A DNA stretch of 64,000 nucleotides from Bryobacterales bacterium (GTDB lineage Bacteria; Acidobacteriota; Terriglobia; Bryobacterales; Bryobacteraceae). The translations under genes and the position numbers were made by a program. This document shows, one piece after another, positions 8,555-15,889 of this stretch; the first letter of the stretch is position 1; every line of letters starts with the position of its first letter. A model generated the notes under the pieces. The model searched no databases, was not told the DNA's origin, and saw only the letters and a list, made by a program, of their open reading frames with translations. Where the stretch lies: assembly GCA_019261985.1 (NCBI GenBank), contig JAFAQY010000138.1, positions 1 to 64,000 on the forward strand. The letters run 5' to 3'.

Positions 8555-11055
8555 GAAGCCGCCAGTTGCCGCGAGCGCGCGGCGTGACTGAAATAAGCGC
8601 GCGTAATCTGATCGGATAACAAGGTCAGATCGGAGACCAGGCGCTCGAACAGCGCGGCCCTGAGCTCGCCATCGTGGCGTGCCAGTTCGCGCACGTCCGC
8701 CAACTGAACGGCCGTCAGCAGCGAAAGCGCTGTTCGCGCCTCCTCCGGGCGCCGGATGGCATTCTGGCTTGCGGGCAGTTCGTCGATGTGCTCGCGAAGG
8801 CGTACCAGCTGAAACGCGATGGACCGCGGGTTCGCTTCGTCTACCAGCAGCAGATCCAGCATCAAGTCGGCGTGGAGCGAAGTCAAGTATCGCGACCGGT
8901 ACGTGATGGTGCTGTCGGCGATCTCCAATACGGTTTCGAGCGCGCCGCTGGCCGCGGGCTGCTCGGGCGGCAAGCCCGCGCGCAGGATTTCCGTCATCTG
9001 TAGCGCGCGCTCGATGCGCCTTCCGATATCGAGGAAGCGCCACCCGTCTCCACGAGTCATGCCTTCCATCACCATCCCACCGAATGCCGATAAAGTGACG
9101 ATGGCATGATTCAGCAGATCCTGCGAAGTGCCGGTGCTCACTTCAGCGGCCGCAGGAGGAGATGAAAACTGCTGGTCCAGTTGGTTCAGGATCATCCATG
9201 CATCCAGCGAAATGCGGTCGCGCAGGAGCCACGCCAGGCGGCGCACGTGATGAATATGCGCGATCAGTCCGTTGGCCGCCTCGCGCGAATCGATGATGGC
9301 CAGGACTTCGGCTTCGGCGGCCGCGGTTCGCTGCGTGGTCAAATAGCCGAGGGCGGAAAGGATCGCCAATCCTGCGCTGATCCCCTCCGCTCTGGTCGCA
9401 TCCTCCTGAAACACCCGCGCCAGCATGGATCGCACCACGCGCACCGCCGCTTCGACGCGTTCGACATAGCGTCCGAGCCAGAAAAGATTGTCGGCGGCGC
9501 GGCTGGAAAGGTCGAATGTCGCGCGGCTCACGTCGAGCGGATGCGCAGCCGGCCGCAGCAGCGTAAACGGCGAAGCCGGACCGTCGCCGAGCACCCATGT
9601 GTCCTTGCTTCCTCCGCCGCTTTGGATCGACACCACCAACGTATTCAGCGAACTGGAAATGCGCGTAAGCCCGCCCGGCATTACGGCGTAGCCGTCTCCC
9701 GACCGTACTCCAAAAACGCGCACCACCAGGTGGCGCGGATGCAGCTTTCCATCGGCCCAGACGGGCACCGTGGACAACGCGACTTGCTCTTGAGCGACGT
9801 ACCGGTATGGCTCAGCCCGCACGGAATCAAGCAGCGCGGAGCGTTCTTTTTCGTCGAGTGCCGCGCCGAAGATCGGGTTCTGCCGCGCGGAGGGAAACGC
9901 GGGCTTGATGACCAGGCTGCCGAGGTGGTCCGCGACGTACTTCAACGGCCCCTCCTGCCCGCACCACCACGTCGCTACCTCCGGAAGTTTTAGCTCTTCG
10001 CCCAGCAGATTGCGGCAGAGCCCTGGCAGAAATGCCGCATAACCCGGCGATTCGGCCAGCCCCGAGCCGAGCGCGTTGACAATCGCCACGTTTCCCGAGC
10101 GAGCGGCTTGCAGCAATCCTGGAACGCCGAGAATGGAATCGGACCGCAGCTCCAAAGGATCGCAGTAATAGTCGTCCTGCCGGCGTACGATTGCATCCAC
10201 GGGCAATAGACCACCGAGCGTCTTCAGGAATACGCGATTTTCGCGCACCGTCAGATCGCCGCCTTCCACCAGCGTATATCCCAAGTAACGCGCCAGGAAA
10301 GCGTGCTCGAAATAGGTCTCGTTATAAGGCCCGGGCGTCAACAAGACAATTCGCGGATTTTCGCGGTTCCGGGGAACCAGCGCTTGCAGAGCGTCGCGAT
10401 AGCTTTGGAAAAAGTGCGCCAGCCTGCGGACGTGCGATGTGCGAAACACATCCGGCAGCACGCGCGTCGTTACCAGCCGGTTTTCCAGCGCATAGCCCGC
10501 GCCCGATGGCGCTTGCGTGCGATCCGCAAGAACCCACCACTGCCCGTCGGGCGAGCGGGCGAGATCCGCCGCGTACATGTGAAGGAAAACGCCGCCCGGA
10601 GGTTCCACTCCCCAGCACGGGCGCAGAAAGGCCGGGTTCGGGAAAACCAGTTCAGGCGGCAGCATCCCTTCGCGCAACAGCCGCTGCGGACCGTAGAGAT
10701 CCGCCAGGATGGAATTGAACAAAGTCGCGCGCTGGACCACGGCGGCTTCGATTTGCTTCCATTCATCTTGGCCCAGGATTAGCGGGATAGGATCGAGAGG
10801 CCAGGGCCGCGATGTATTTTCCGGATCGCTATAAACGTTGTAGGTGATGCCGTTGTCGCGGACCATCCTCCGGCCCTGCTGCCACCGGCGCGCCATGCCC
10901 TGATGCCCCATCGCGGTCAGAGCTTCGCTCAGCGTAGCCCACTGCGGACGGATGCGATATTCAGGTTCCAGGACTTCATCGTAGAAGCCTTCACTGGCTT
11001 CGTACCGCCACTGGGAATCTAACAGCGTGGGCGAAGGCGGAGGCATGCGTTGCAT
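8551..11055 (-). CDS. Fusion of circularly permuted ATP-grasp and alpha-E domain
   Basis: An 834-residue fusion. Roughly residues 60-480 are the circularly permuted ATP-grasp (CP_ATPgrasp, DUF404/407-type), with landmarks RRMVRDNGITYNVY, DPIPLILGQDEW, GPYNETYFEHAFLARYLGYTLVEGGDL (split as seen), VIKPAFPSARQNPIFG and a Gly-rich PGGLTRI. Roughly 520-830 are the helical alpha-E domain (DUF403), beginning SRAADNLFWLGRYVERVEAA and containing GMTRGDGWRFLDIGRRIERA. In many bacteria these are separate genes. ATP-grasp enzymes usually form amide bonds through acyl-phosphates, so an amidoligase role is inferred. Directly followed by the transglutaminase-like gene. Confidence 0.9.
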   Translation of the reverse strand: MQRMPPPSPTLLDSQWRYEASEGFYDEVLEPEYRIRPQWATLSEALTAMGHQGMARRWQQGRRMVRDNGITYNVYSDPENTSRPWPLDPIPLILGQDEWKQIEAAVVQRATLFNSILADLYGPQRLLREGMLPPELVFPNPAFLRPCWGVEPPGGVFLHMYAADLARSPDGQWWVLADRTQAPSGAGYALENRLVTTRVLPDVFRTSHVRRLAHFFQSYRDALQALVPRNRENPRIVLLTPGPYNETYFEHAFLARYLGYTLVEGGDLTVRENRVFLKTLGGLLPVDAIVRRQDDYYCDPLELRSDSILGVPGLLQAARSGNVAIVNALGSGLAESPGYAAFLPGLCRNLLGEELKLPEVATWWCGQEGPLKYVADHLGSLVIKPAFPSARQNPIFGAALDEKERSALLDSVRAEPYRYVAQEQVALSTVPVWADGKLHPRHLVVRVFGVRSGDGYAVMPGGLTRISSSLNTLVVSIQSGGGSKDTWVLGDGPASPFTLLRPAAHPLDVSRATFDLSSRAADNLFWLGRYVERVEAAVRVVRSMLARVFQEDATRAEGISAGLAILSALGYLTTQRTAAAEAEVLAIIDSREAANGLIAHIHHVRRLAWLLRDRISLDAWMILNQLDQQFSSPPAAAEVSTGTSQDLLNHAIVTLSAFGGMVMEGMTRGDGWRFLDIGRRIERALQMTEILRAGLPPEQPAASGALETVLEIADSTITYRSRYLTSLHADLMLDLLLVDEANPRSIAFQLVRLREHIDELPASQNAIRRPEEARTALSLLTAVQLADVRELARHDGELRAALFERLVSDLTLLSDQITRAYFSHAARSRQLAAS

Positions 11056-11096
11056 CGACTCGGGCTATTTCTGTAGTGTTGCACAAGGCGTGTCTT

Positions 11097-11136
11097 GTGG
11101 GGCAGGCTGCCAGCCTGCGGCGGACTTCAGTCCGCC
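11097..11136. repeat. Intergenic double-hairpin repeat, copy B
   Basis: GGCAGGCTGCCAGCCTGC followed by GGCGGACTTCAGTCCGCC. Same family as copy A. The second hairpin contains the stop codon of the methyltransferase gene (TGA at 11129-11127), so the repeat has reached into the coding end of a gene. Confidence 0.85.
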
Positions 11137-11819
11137 CTCTTCCGCGCGCGACAAATATACCCCAGCGTAAAATTCCGCCGGCTGTCCAGCCGGTCAAGCA
11201 GCGGCAGCACCAGCGCGGGTGGAACGAAAAAGATGGCGGCGACCCACATCCACGGCCCAGGGAAGAACTGAAGCGCGTTGAACAAACGGCGCGAGAGCAA
11301 ACGAAAGAACCCGCCCACGGCACGGATCTCATCGATTTCTAAGCCTGCCTGGCACAGCAGATATTGCAGGCCATAGCGGGTATAGCGGTAGTAATCGTGC
11401 GGCTGTTGATGCTCCTCCCATTCATGCGGAGCAATCACCAGCAGACGGCCACCCGGCCCGAGCGTCCTCGAAAGTTCCGCCACAACGCGCGCAGGATCCT
11501 TCACGTGCTCCAGCGTGACGATATTAACGGAGGCGTCGAAAACCCCATCGGAGAACGGGAGCGCGCCGAGCTCGCCGAGCACATCCAGCTTGGAATAATC
11601 CCACTGCTTATCGCCGACCGCCAGATCGAGCGCAACATACCGCTGAGCCTTGAAATAGTGCTTGTACTGGGTTTCCCCCGCTCCGGCATCCAGCACGCGT
11701 GCTCCCGGATTTAACGACCGCGCAAACTCGCGGACAGATTCGTCAATCTGGTTTTCGAAGTGAAGGACGTAACGAAACAGAGGGCCGGGAAGCAACGACC
11801 GCAGGCGAGCATAGGTCAC
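11127..11819 (-). CDS. Class I SAM-dependent methyltransferase with C-terminal membrane hairpin
   Basis: A 230-residue methyltransferase. SAM-binding motif I is ARVLDAGAGETQYKHYF, with later marks ALPFSDGVFDASVNIVTLEHVKDPARVV and LGPGGRLLVIAPHEWEEHQ, the Methyltransf_11 pattern. The C-terminal part (FFPGPWMWVAAIFFVPPALVLPLLDRL) is strongly hydrophobic, suggesting membrane attachment and perhaps a lipid or lipid-linked substrate (inference). Its last codons and the TGA lie within a hairpin repeat, so the original C-terminus may have been different. Substrate not recognised. Confidence 0.85.
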   Translation of the reverse strand: MTYARLRSLLPGPLFRYVLHFENQIDESVREFARSLNPGARVLDAGAGETQYKHYFKAQRYVALDLAVGDKQWDYSKLDVLGELGALPFSDGVFDASVNIVTLEHVKDPARVVAELSRTLGPGGRLLVIAPHEWEEHQQPHDYYRYTRYGLQYLLCQAGLEIDEIRAVGGFFRLLSRRLFNALQFFPGPWMWVAAIFFVPPALVLPLLDRLDSRRNFTLGYICRARKRAD

Positions 11820-11828
11820 GGAAGGCGG

Positions 11829-12491
11829 CTACTTCACCTCAATGCGGACGTTCAGCAGCTCGGTTGTGCCGGTATTCTTCACCGTGTGCACGACAGGCTC
11901 GCGCCAGCCCGCGTCGCCAAATTTGAGCTGGCGGTGGACTGGCTGGCCACCCGGATCGTCGACCGATTCGATGTCCGCATCGTGAAGCGGAATCAACATT
12001 CCATGCGCGTGGCGGTGCTTAGGTTGCGCGACCCCGGGGGGAACCCGTTCTTCAATAACCCGGACGAACGCATTTTCCAAGATCAGTTTCTGAGTGTCCT
12101 TGCAGGCGATGAGCGAATCGAGAGGGTCTGGCGCGGCGGGCGGTTTCGCCGCGGGCGCGTCCTGCTTCAGTTCAATGCGGATGACATGCTGCTCCGTTGT
12201 GCCGGTGTTACGCGCCTCGTGGGTGACCGGCTCGGCCCAGCGGACCTCGCCGAATTTCACATGCCGTTGGTTGACCTTCTTTCCGGGATAGTCGATGGTT
12301 TCGTTGTCGTAATCGCTGAGCGCGACAGTTACGCCGCGGGCGTGACTGTGCTTTTCTTCGAATACCCCGGGCGCAACGCGGATATCCACGGCGCGAACGT
12401 CCTGGTTTTCGAACACCACCTTCTGCTGAGCCGCGCACGTCCAGGCGGCGCCGAGCAGGCAGGAGCCAACCAAAAGCAAGTGCCGGGCCAT
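11829..12491 (-). CDS. Secreted protein with two tandem cupin-like domains
   Basis: About 220 residues: a signal peptide ending near CAAQQ, then two homologous halves. Each half has a PPG or APG turn and a histidine cluster (EKHSHARGVTV in the first, QPKHRHAHGMLI in the second), then a VKFGEVRW or LKFGDAGW strand, HEARNTGTTE or HTVKNTGTTE, and an R-I-E-(L/V)-K end. This is an internal duplication of a small beta-barrel of the cupin type, joined by a Pro/Ala-rich linker. The start at 12491 was preferred over the in-frame ATG at 12548 because it gives the signal peptide. Ligand unknown. Confidence 0.78.
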   Translation of the reverse strand: MARHLLLVGSCLLGAAWTCAAQQKVVFENQDVRAVDIRVAPGVFEEKHSHARGVTVALSDYDNETIDYPGKKVNQRHVKFGEVRWAEPVTHEARNTGTTEQHVIRIELKQDAPAAKPPAAPDPLDSLIACKDTQKLILENAFVRVIEERVPPGVAQPKHRHAHGMLIPLHDADIESVDDPGGQPVHRQLKFGDAGWREPVVHTVKNTGTTELLNVRIEVK

Positions 12492-12553
12492 GCAGGCGAT
12501 TCTATCGCACGCCGTATGAAAGCTCCAGCCTTGTGAGGCAGGCTCCAATGAAA

Positions 12554-12659
12554 GTGGGGCAGGTTGCCAACCTGCGGCGGGTTGCTAACCCGCCTAGCCG
12601 CTGCTACCCAGGTCGCCCAGCGCGATTGGTAATCGCCCGCACGATAACATCCGCCCCAC
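12554..12659. repeat. Intergenic hairpin repeat cluster, copy C
   Basis: Starts with GGCAGGTTGCCAACCTGC and GGCGGGTTGCTAACCCGCC, then a reverse-oriented part with GCGATTGGTAATCGC that ends in GCCCCAC, so it is flanked by GTGGGG and its complement. It fills the space between the double-cupin and GNAT genes. Confidence 0.8.
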
Positions 12660-12685
12660 AAACGACGAAGCGCCCGCAATCCGAT

Positions 12686-13249
12686 CTAAACGCCGCCGCG
12701 CGCCGGATCGGTGAAAAGCACCATATGCTCCTCATCGAAAAACTCTCCGTTCACCGCGAGCGCTCGCGGCTCAATCCCGAAGCCGCGAAATCCGAGACGC
12801 CGGTACAGCTTGCGTGCAGCCGCGTTGCTCGAAGTAACCGTTAGATACACGCACGCGAGTCCGGGCAATTCTCGAACGGCCTCGAGCAGGGCGCTCATAA
12901 TCGCCCGAGCGACACCCTGGCCGCGGTAACGCGTCGTCACGTAGACGCCCCAAACGGTCCCCTTGTGCCTGCGCTTTTCGCGCTGCTCGCGGAAAAAACC
13001 GGCCATGCCGATGAGCGAGCCGGCATCAAAAGCGCCAAAGATAAAATTTTCATTGCTGCTCTCTCCCAGGCGCTCGGCGATTGCATTCGAGGATAGCTGA
13101 AGAAACTCCGCAACAGATTCCCCGAAACTCGCGGGCTCGCGTTCCAGCGCCTCGCGCCGCAGCTCGCGCATCGCGCCGGCGTCGCCTTCCCGGAGGCGGC
13201 GGACTTCGATTAAACTGTCGCTTCGAGTTCGGCCGATAGCTGTTCCCAT
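12686..13249 (-). CDS. GNAT-family N-acetyltransferase
   Basis: A 187-residue GNAT protein. The acetyl-CoA site is GVYVTTRYRGQGVARAIMSALL (motif A with the RGQGVA loop); VTSSNAAARKLYRRLGFRGFG is motif B. Family members acetylate small molecules or protein N-termini; the substrate cannot be deduced. The first ATG overlaps the end of the ABC-F gene by 40 bp, and similarity begins around SLIEVRRLREGDA, so the true start may be slightly downstream; no obvious alternative ATG or GTG is present there. Confidence 0.85.
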   Translation of the reverse strand: MGTAIGRTRSDSLIEVRRLREGDAGAMRELRREALEREPASFGESVAEFLQLSSNAIAERLGESSNENFIFGAFDAGSLIGMAGFFREQREKRRHKGTVWGVYVTTRYRGQGVARAIMSALLEAVRELPGLACVYLTVTSSNAAARKLYRRLGFRGFGIEPRALAVNGEFFDEEHMVLFTDPARGGV

Positions 13250-15129
13250 TTGGCTACCGTTTGGTTCAGGTCCTTGCGCCGCTGGTCCACTAGCGAAGTA
13301 AGCCGCAAAGTCTCGTCCACGCTCTTGAAATCCGCCAGCGCGGCTTCGTGCCGGGCGATTTCAGATTCCAGTTCGGCCACTTCTTGCTCCACCTCTTTGA
13401 TCTGATCTTGAAGCTTCTTGAGCTTCATCGGATTAACGCGCTTTGCCGCGGATTGGTTCACCTCGGGCTGGGGAGCCGGCTCGGGCGCTCGCTCCTCGAC
13501 CTGCGTTTTCGCCAGGGCTTCTGGTCCACCGCTCTTGCGCCACAGATAGTCTTCATAATTACCCGGATATATGTGAACATGGCCATCCTCGATTTCGATA
13601 ACTCGCGTCGCCAGGTTATCGATGAAATAGCGATCATGAGAAACGAATACGACCGTTCCAGTGTATCGGCGCAGCGCTTCGAGAAGCACGTCCTTGGCGC
13701 GCATGTCGAGGTGATTCGTGGGCTCGTCAAGCAGAAGGAAATTTGAAGGCGCCACCAGCATGCGTGCCAGCGCGTAGCGGTTGCGCTCGCCGCCGCTCAA
13801 CACACCGATTTTCTTGAACACATCTTCGTCGCTGAACAGGAAGCAGCCAAGCAGCGTCCGCAATTCGGTGAGCGTGGCGCGAGGCGCCGCGCCCCCCAGG
13901 TCGTAAAGCAACTGCCCGTTGGGATCCAGCTCTTTGTATTGGTCCTGCGCGAAATAATCCGGCAGGACGTTGTGGCCGAGCGTGTAGGTGCCCGAAGTCA
14001 GCGGCTCGGTTCCCGCCAGTAGCTTGATCATGGTGGATTTTCCCGCGCCGTTTATGCCCACCAGCGCGATCCGGTCGCCGCGCTCGATCACGAAGTTGGC
14101 CGCGCTGAAAACGTGTTTCGGCCCGTAGCTTTTCGAGACCTCTTTGAATTCGGCCACGATACGGCCGCTGGGCTTAGGCTGCGGGAAGGAGAAGTGAATC
14201 GCGGCCTCTTCCGGAGGAATTTCGATGCGCTCGATTTTTTCCAGTTCCTTGATGCGCGATTGCACCTGCTTCGCCTTGGTGGCCTGATAGCGGAAGCGGT
14301 TGATGAAGGCTTCCAACTGTTCGATGCGGTCGCGTTGGTTTTTGTACGCGGCTTCGAGTTGGGTCTTGCGCTCGGTTTTTTGAGTCACATATCTTTCATA
14401 GTTGCCGCTATAGAAATTTGCTTTCTTATTCCACAATTCGACGATCCGGTTTATCGTGATATCCAGAAAATAACGATCGTGCGAGATAAGCACATACCCG
14501 AACGGGTAATTCGTCAGGTAAGTTTCCAGCCAGTTGCGGGCTTCGAGATCCAGGTGATTGGTAGGCTCGTCGAGCAACAGCAGATTGGGTTTTTCGAGCA
14601 GCAGCTTCGCAAGCGCGATGCGCATCTGCCAACCGCCGGAGAATTCTTCCGTGCGGCGCGTCCAATCTTCCTTGCGGAAGCCCAAGCCATCGAGCACCGT
14701 TCCAACCTGCGCTTCGATCGCGTAGCCGTCGCGGTTGCGGAATTCGCTATCGATTTCGTGCAGGCGGTCTGCAACCGCGGCATATTCCGCGCTGGCCGGG
14801 TCTAATTCGGGCAGCTTGTGATGCAGCGCTTCAAGCTCCTGCTCCATTTCCCGCAGACCCGCGAACACGGTCATGCACTCGGCGAAAACCGTCCGGCCGG
14901 AAAGCGTCAGGCCATCTTGAGGCAGATAACCGAGTCGCACCCCTTTCGGAAACGTGATATTTCCATAATCGAGCGATTCCATTCCGCACAGAATTTTGAG
15001 CAGCGTAGATTTGCCGGTCCCGTTAGCCCCAACCAGGCCCGTCCGCTCTTTGGGCGTAATCAGCCAGTCGCAGTCTTCGAACAAAAGCTTATGGCCGAAG
15101 CGTTTTCCGGCCCCTTGGAGTTGAATCAT
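13210..15129 (-). CDS. ABC-F family ribosome-associated ATPase (Uup/YdiF-like)
   Basis: About 639 residues with two ABC ATPase domains and no membrane part. Walker A motifs are GANGTGKST and GINGAGKST; signature motifs are FSGGWQMR and LSGGERNRY; both Walker B sites read LLLLDEPTNHLD or FLLLDEPTNHLD. The linker between the domains is charged and helical, and the C-terminal 70 residues form a coiled coil (KKLQDQIKEVEQEVAELES onward). ABC-F proteins act on the ribosome to resolve stalling or, in some, protect it from antibiotics. The coiled-coil tail points to the Uup side of the family. Start at 15129 assumed; an earlier ATG at 15156 adds nine residues. Confidence 0.92.
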   Translation of the reverse strand: MIQLQGAGKRFGHKLLFEDCDWLITPKERTGLVGANGTGKSTLLKILCGMESLDYGNITFPKGVRLGYLPQDGLTLSGRTVFAECMTVFAGLREMEQELEALHHKLPELDPASAEYAAVADRLHEIDSEFRNRDGYAIEAQVGTVLDGLGFRKEDWTRRTEEFSGGWQMRIALAKLLLEKPNLLLLDEPTNHLDLEARNWLETYLTNYPFGYVLISHDRYFLDITINRIVELWNKKANFYSGNYERYVTQKTERKTQLEAAYKNQRDRIEQLEAFINRFRYQATKAKQVQSRIKELEKIERIEIPPEEAAIHFSFPQPKPSGRIVAEFKEVSKSYGPKHVFSAANFVIERGDRIALVGINGAGKSTMIKLLAGTEPLTSGTYTLGHNVLPDYFAQDQYKELDPNGQLLYDLGGAAPRATLTELRTLLGCFLFSDEDVFKKIGVLSGGERNRYALARMLVAPSNFLLLDEPTNHLDMRAKDVLLEALRRYTGTVVFVSHDRYFIDNLATRVIEIEDGHVHIYPGNYEDYLWRKSGGPEALAKTQVEERAPEPAPQPEVNQSAAKRVNPMKLKKLQDQIKEVEQEVAELESEIARHEAALADFKSVDETLRLTSLVDQRRKDLNQTVAKWEQLSAELEATV

Positions 15130-15184
15130 TGGTACAGGTGCGGGGTCTAAATCCAATTTTACCGGACGGCCCAGTCGTTGCTAG

Positions 15185-15226
15185 GTGGAGCAGGCTTCAG
15201 CCTGCAACGGGTGCTTCATCACCCGC
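15185..15226. repeat. Intergenic double-hairpin repeat, copy D
   Basis: GCAGGCTTCAGCCTGC followed by CGGGTGCTTCATCACCCG, after a GTGGA leader. Same family as copies A-C but with CTTCAG-type centres. Confidence 0.75.
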
Positions 15227-15301
15227 TTCCCCGCGCAGCCAGCACCCCGCGCCGTAGACCCCCACCCACCACAGCTACAATCTTACGAGGAGGGTTTTGT
15301 G

Positions 15302-15817
15302 ATGCTGAAAATGCCGATTTTCAAAATAGCCGCGTGCATTGGTCTCGCCATCCTGCCGGCGTTCGGGCAGCAGTTGGATGTGAAAGCCGCATACCTGAAG
15401 CACCTGAAGACTTCCCGCGATTTCACGCTGAAAGTCGCGGAGCAGATGCCGGAGGCCGATTACGGGTTTAAGCTCACGCCTCCGCAGATGAGTTTCGGCG
15501 AGCAGATCACGCATCTCGCGCAAACGCAGGCATTCCTGCTTGCGCCATTGTCCGGGAGCCAATCGGGCCCTGCAAAACCGGCTTCCAGCAGCAAGAAGGA
15601 CATCATCGCCTTTGTCCGGCAGTCGTTCGATAACTCGATCGCGATAGTTTCAAAGCTGACGCCCGAGCAGCTCGCGAAGACTTATAGCAGCGGCGAGGGC
15701 ATGATGACCGGGCTCGAAACGCTGATGTTCATCATGGACCACACCACGCATCACCGGGCATCGGCGGAGATGTACCTCCGCGCCAAGGCAATCACCCCGG
15801 CAGAGTACGAGTTTTAG
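15302..15817 (+). CDS. Secreted DinB-like protein
   Basis: A 171-residue protein with an N-terminal signal peptide (MLKMPIFKIAACIGLAILPAFGQQ) and a four-helix DinB-like domain. Histidines expected for the metal site occur at EQITHLAQTQ and in DHTTHHRASAEMYLR. DinB-fold proteins are often thiol-dependent metalloenzymes, but exported members are uncharacterised. The ATG at 15302 has a good Shine-Dalgarno (GAGGAGG at 15287-15293) and is preferred over an upstream ATG at 15185 that would translate the hairpin repeat. Confidence 0.82.
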   Translation: MLKMPIFKIAACIGLAILPAFGQQLDVKAAYLKHLKTSRDFTLKVAEQMPEADYGFKLTPPQMSFGEQITHLAQTQAFLLAPLSGSQSGPAKPASSSKKDIIAFVRQSFDNSIAIVSKLTPEQLAKTYSSGEGMMTGLETLMFIMDHTTHHRASAEMYLRAKAITPAEYEF

Positions 15818-15822
15818 ACTTA

Positions 15823-15887
15823 GTGGGGCCGGATGCCATCCGGCGCGCGGTTGCCAACCGCGCTGCTGGCGCGTTGCCAAGCGCGCA
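15823..15887. repeat. Intergenic triple-hairpin repeat, copy E
   Basis: Three hairpins in a row: CCGGATGCCATCCGG, GCGGTTGCCAACCGC and GCGCGTTGCCAAGCGCGC. It sits between the convergent DinB and PBP genes, where it could also act as a bidirectional terminator, though no U-run follows. Confidence 0.85.
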
Positions 15888-15889
15888 TT

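Noticed and set aside
7691-9043. 450-residue leftward frame as one protein
   Set aside because: The first part is a shadow of the ATP-grasp/alpha-E gene; the real start is the ATG at 8554 overlapping that gene's stop.
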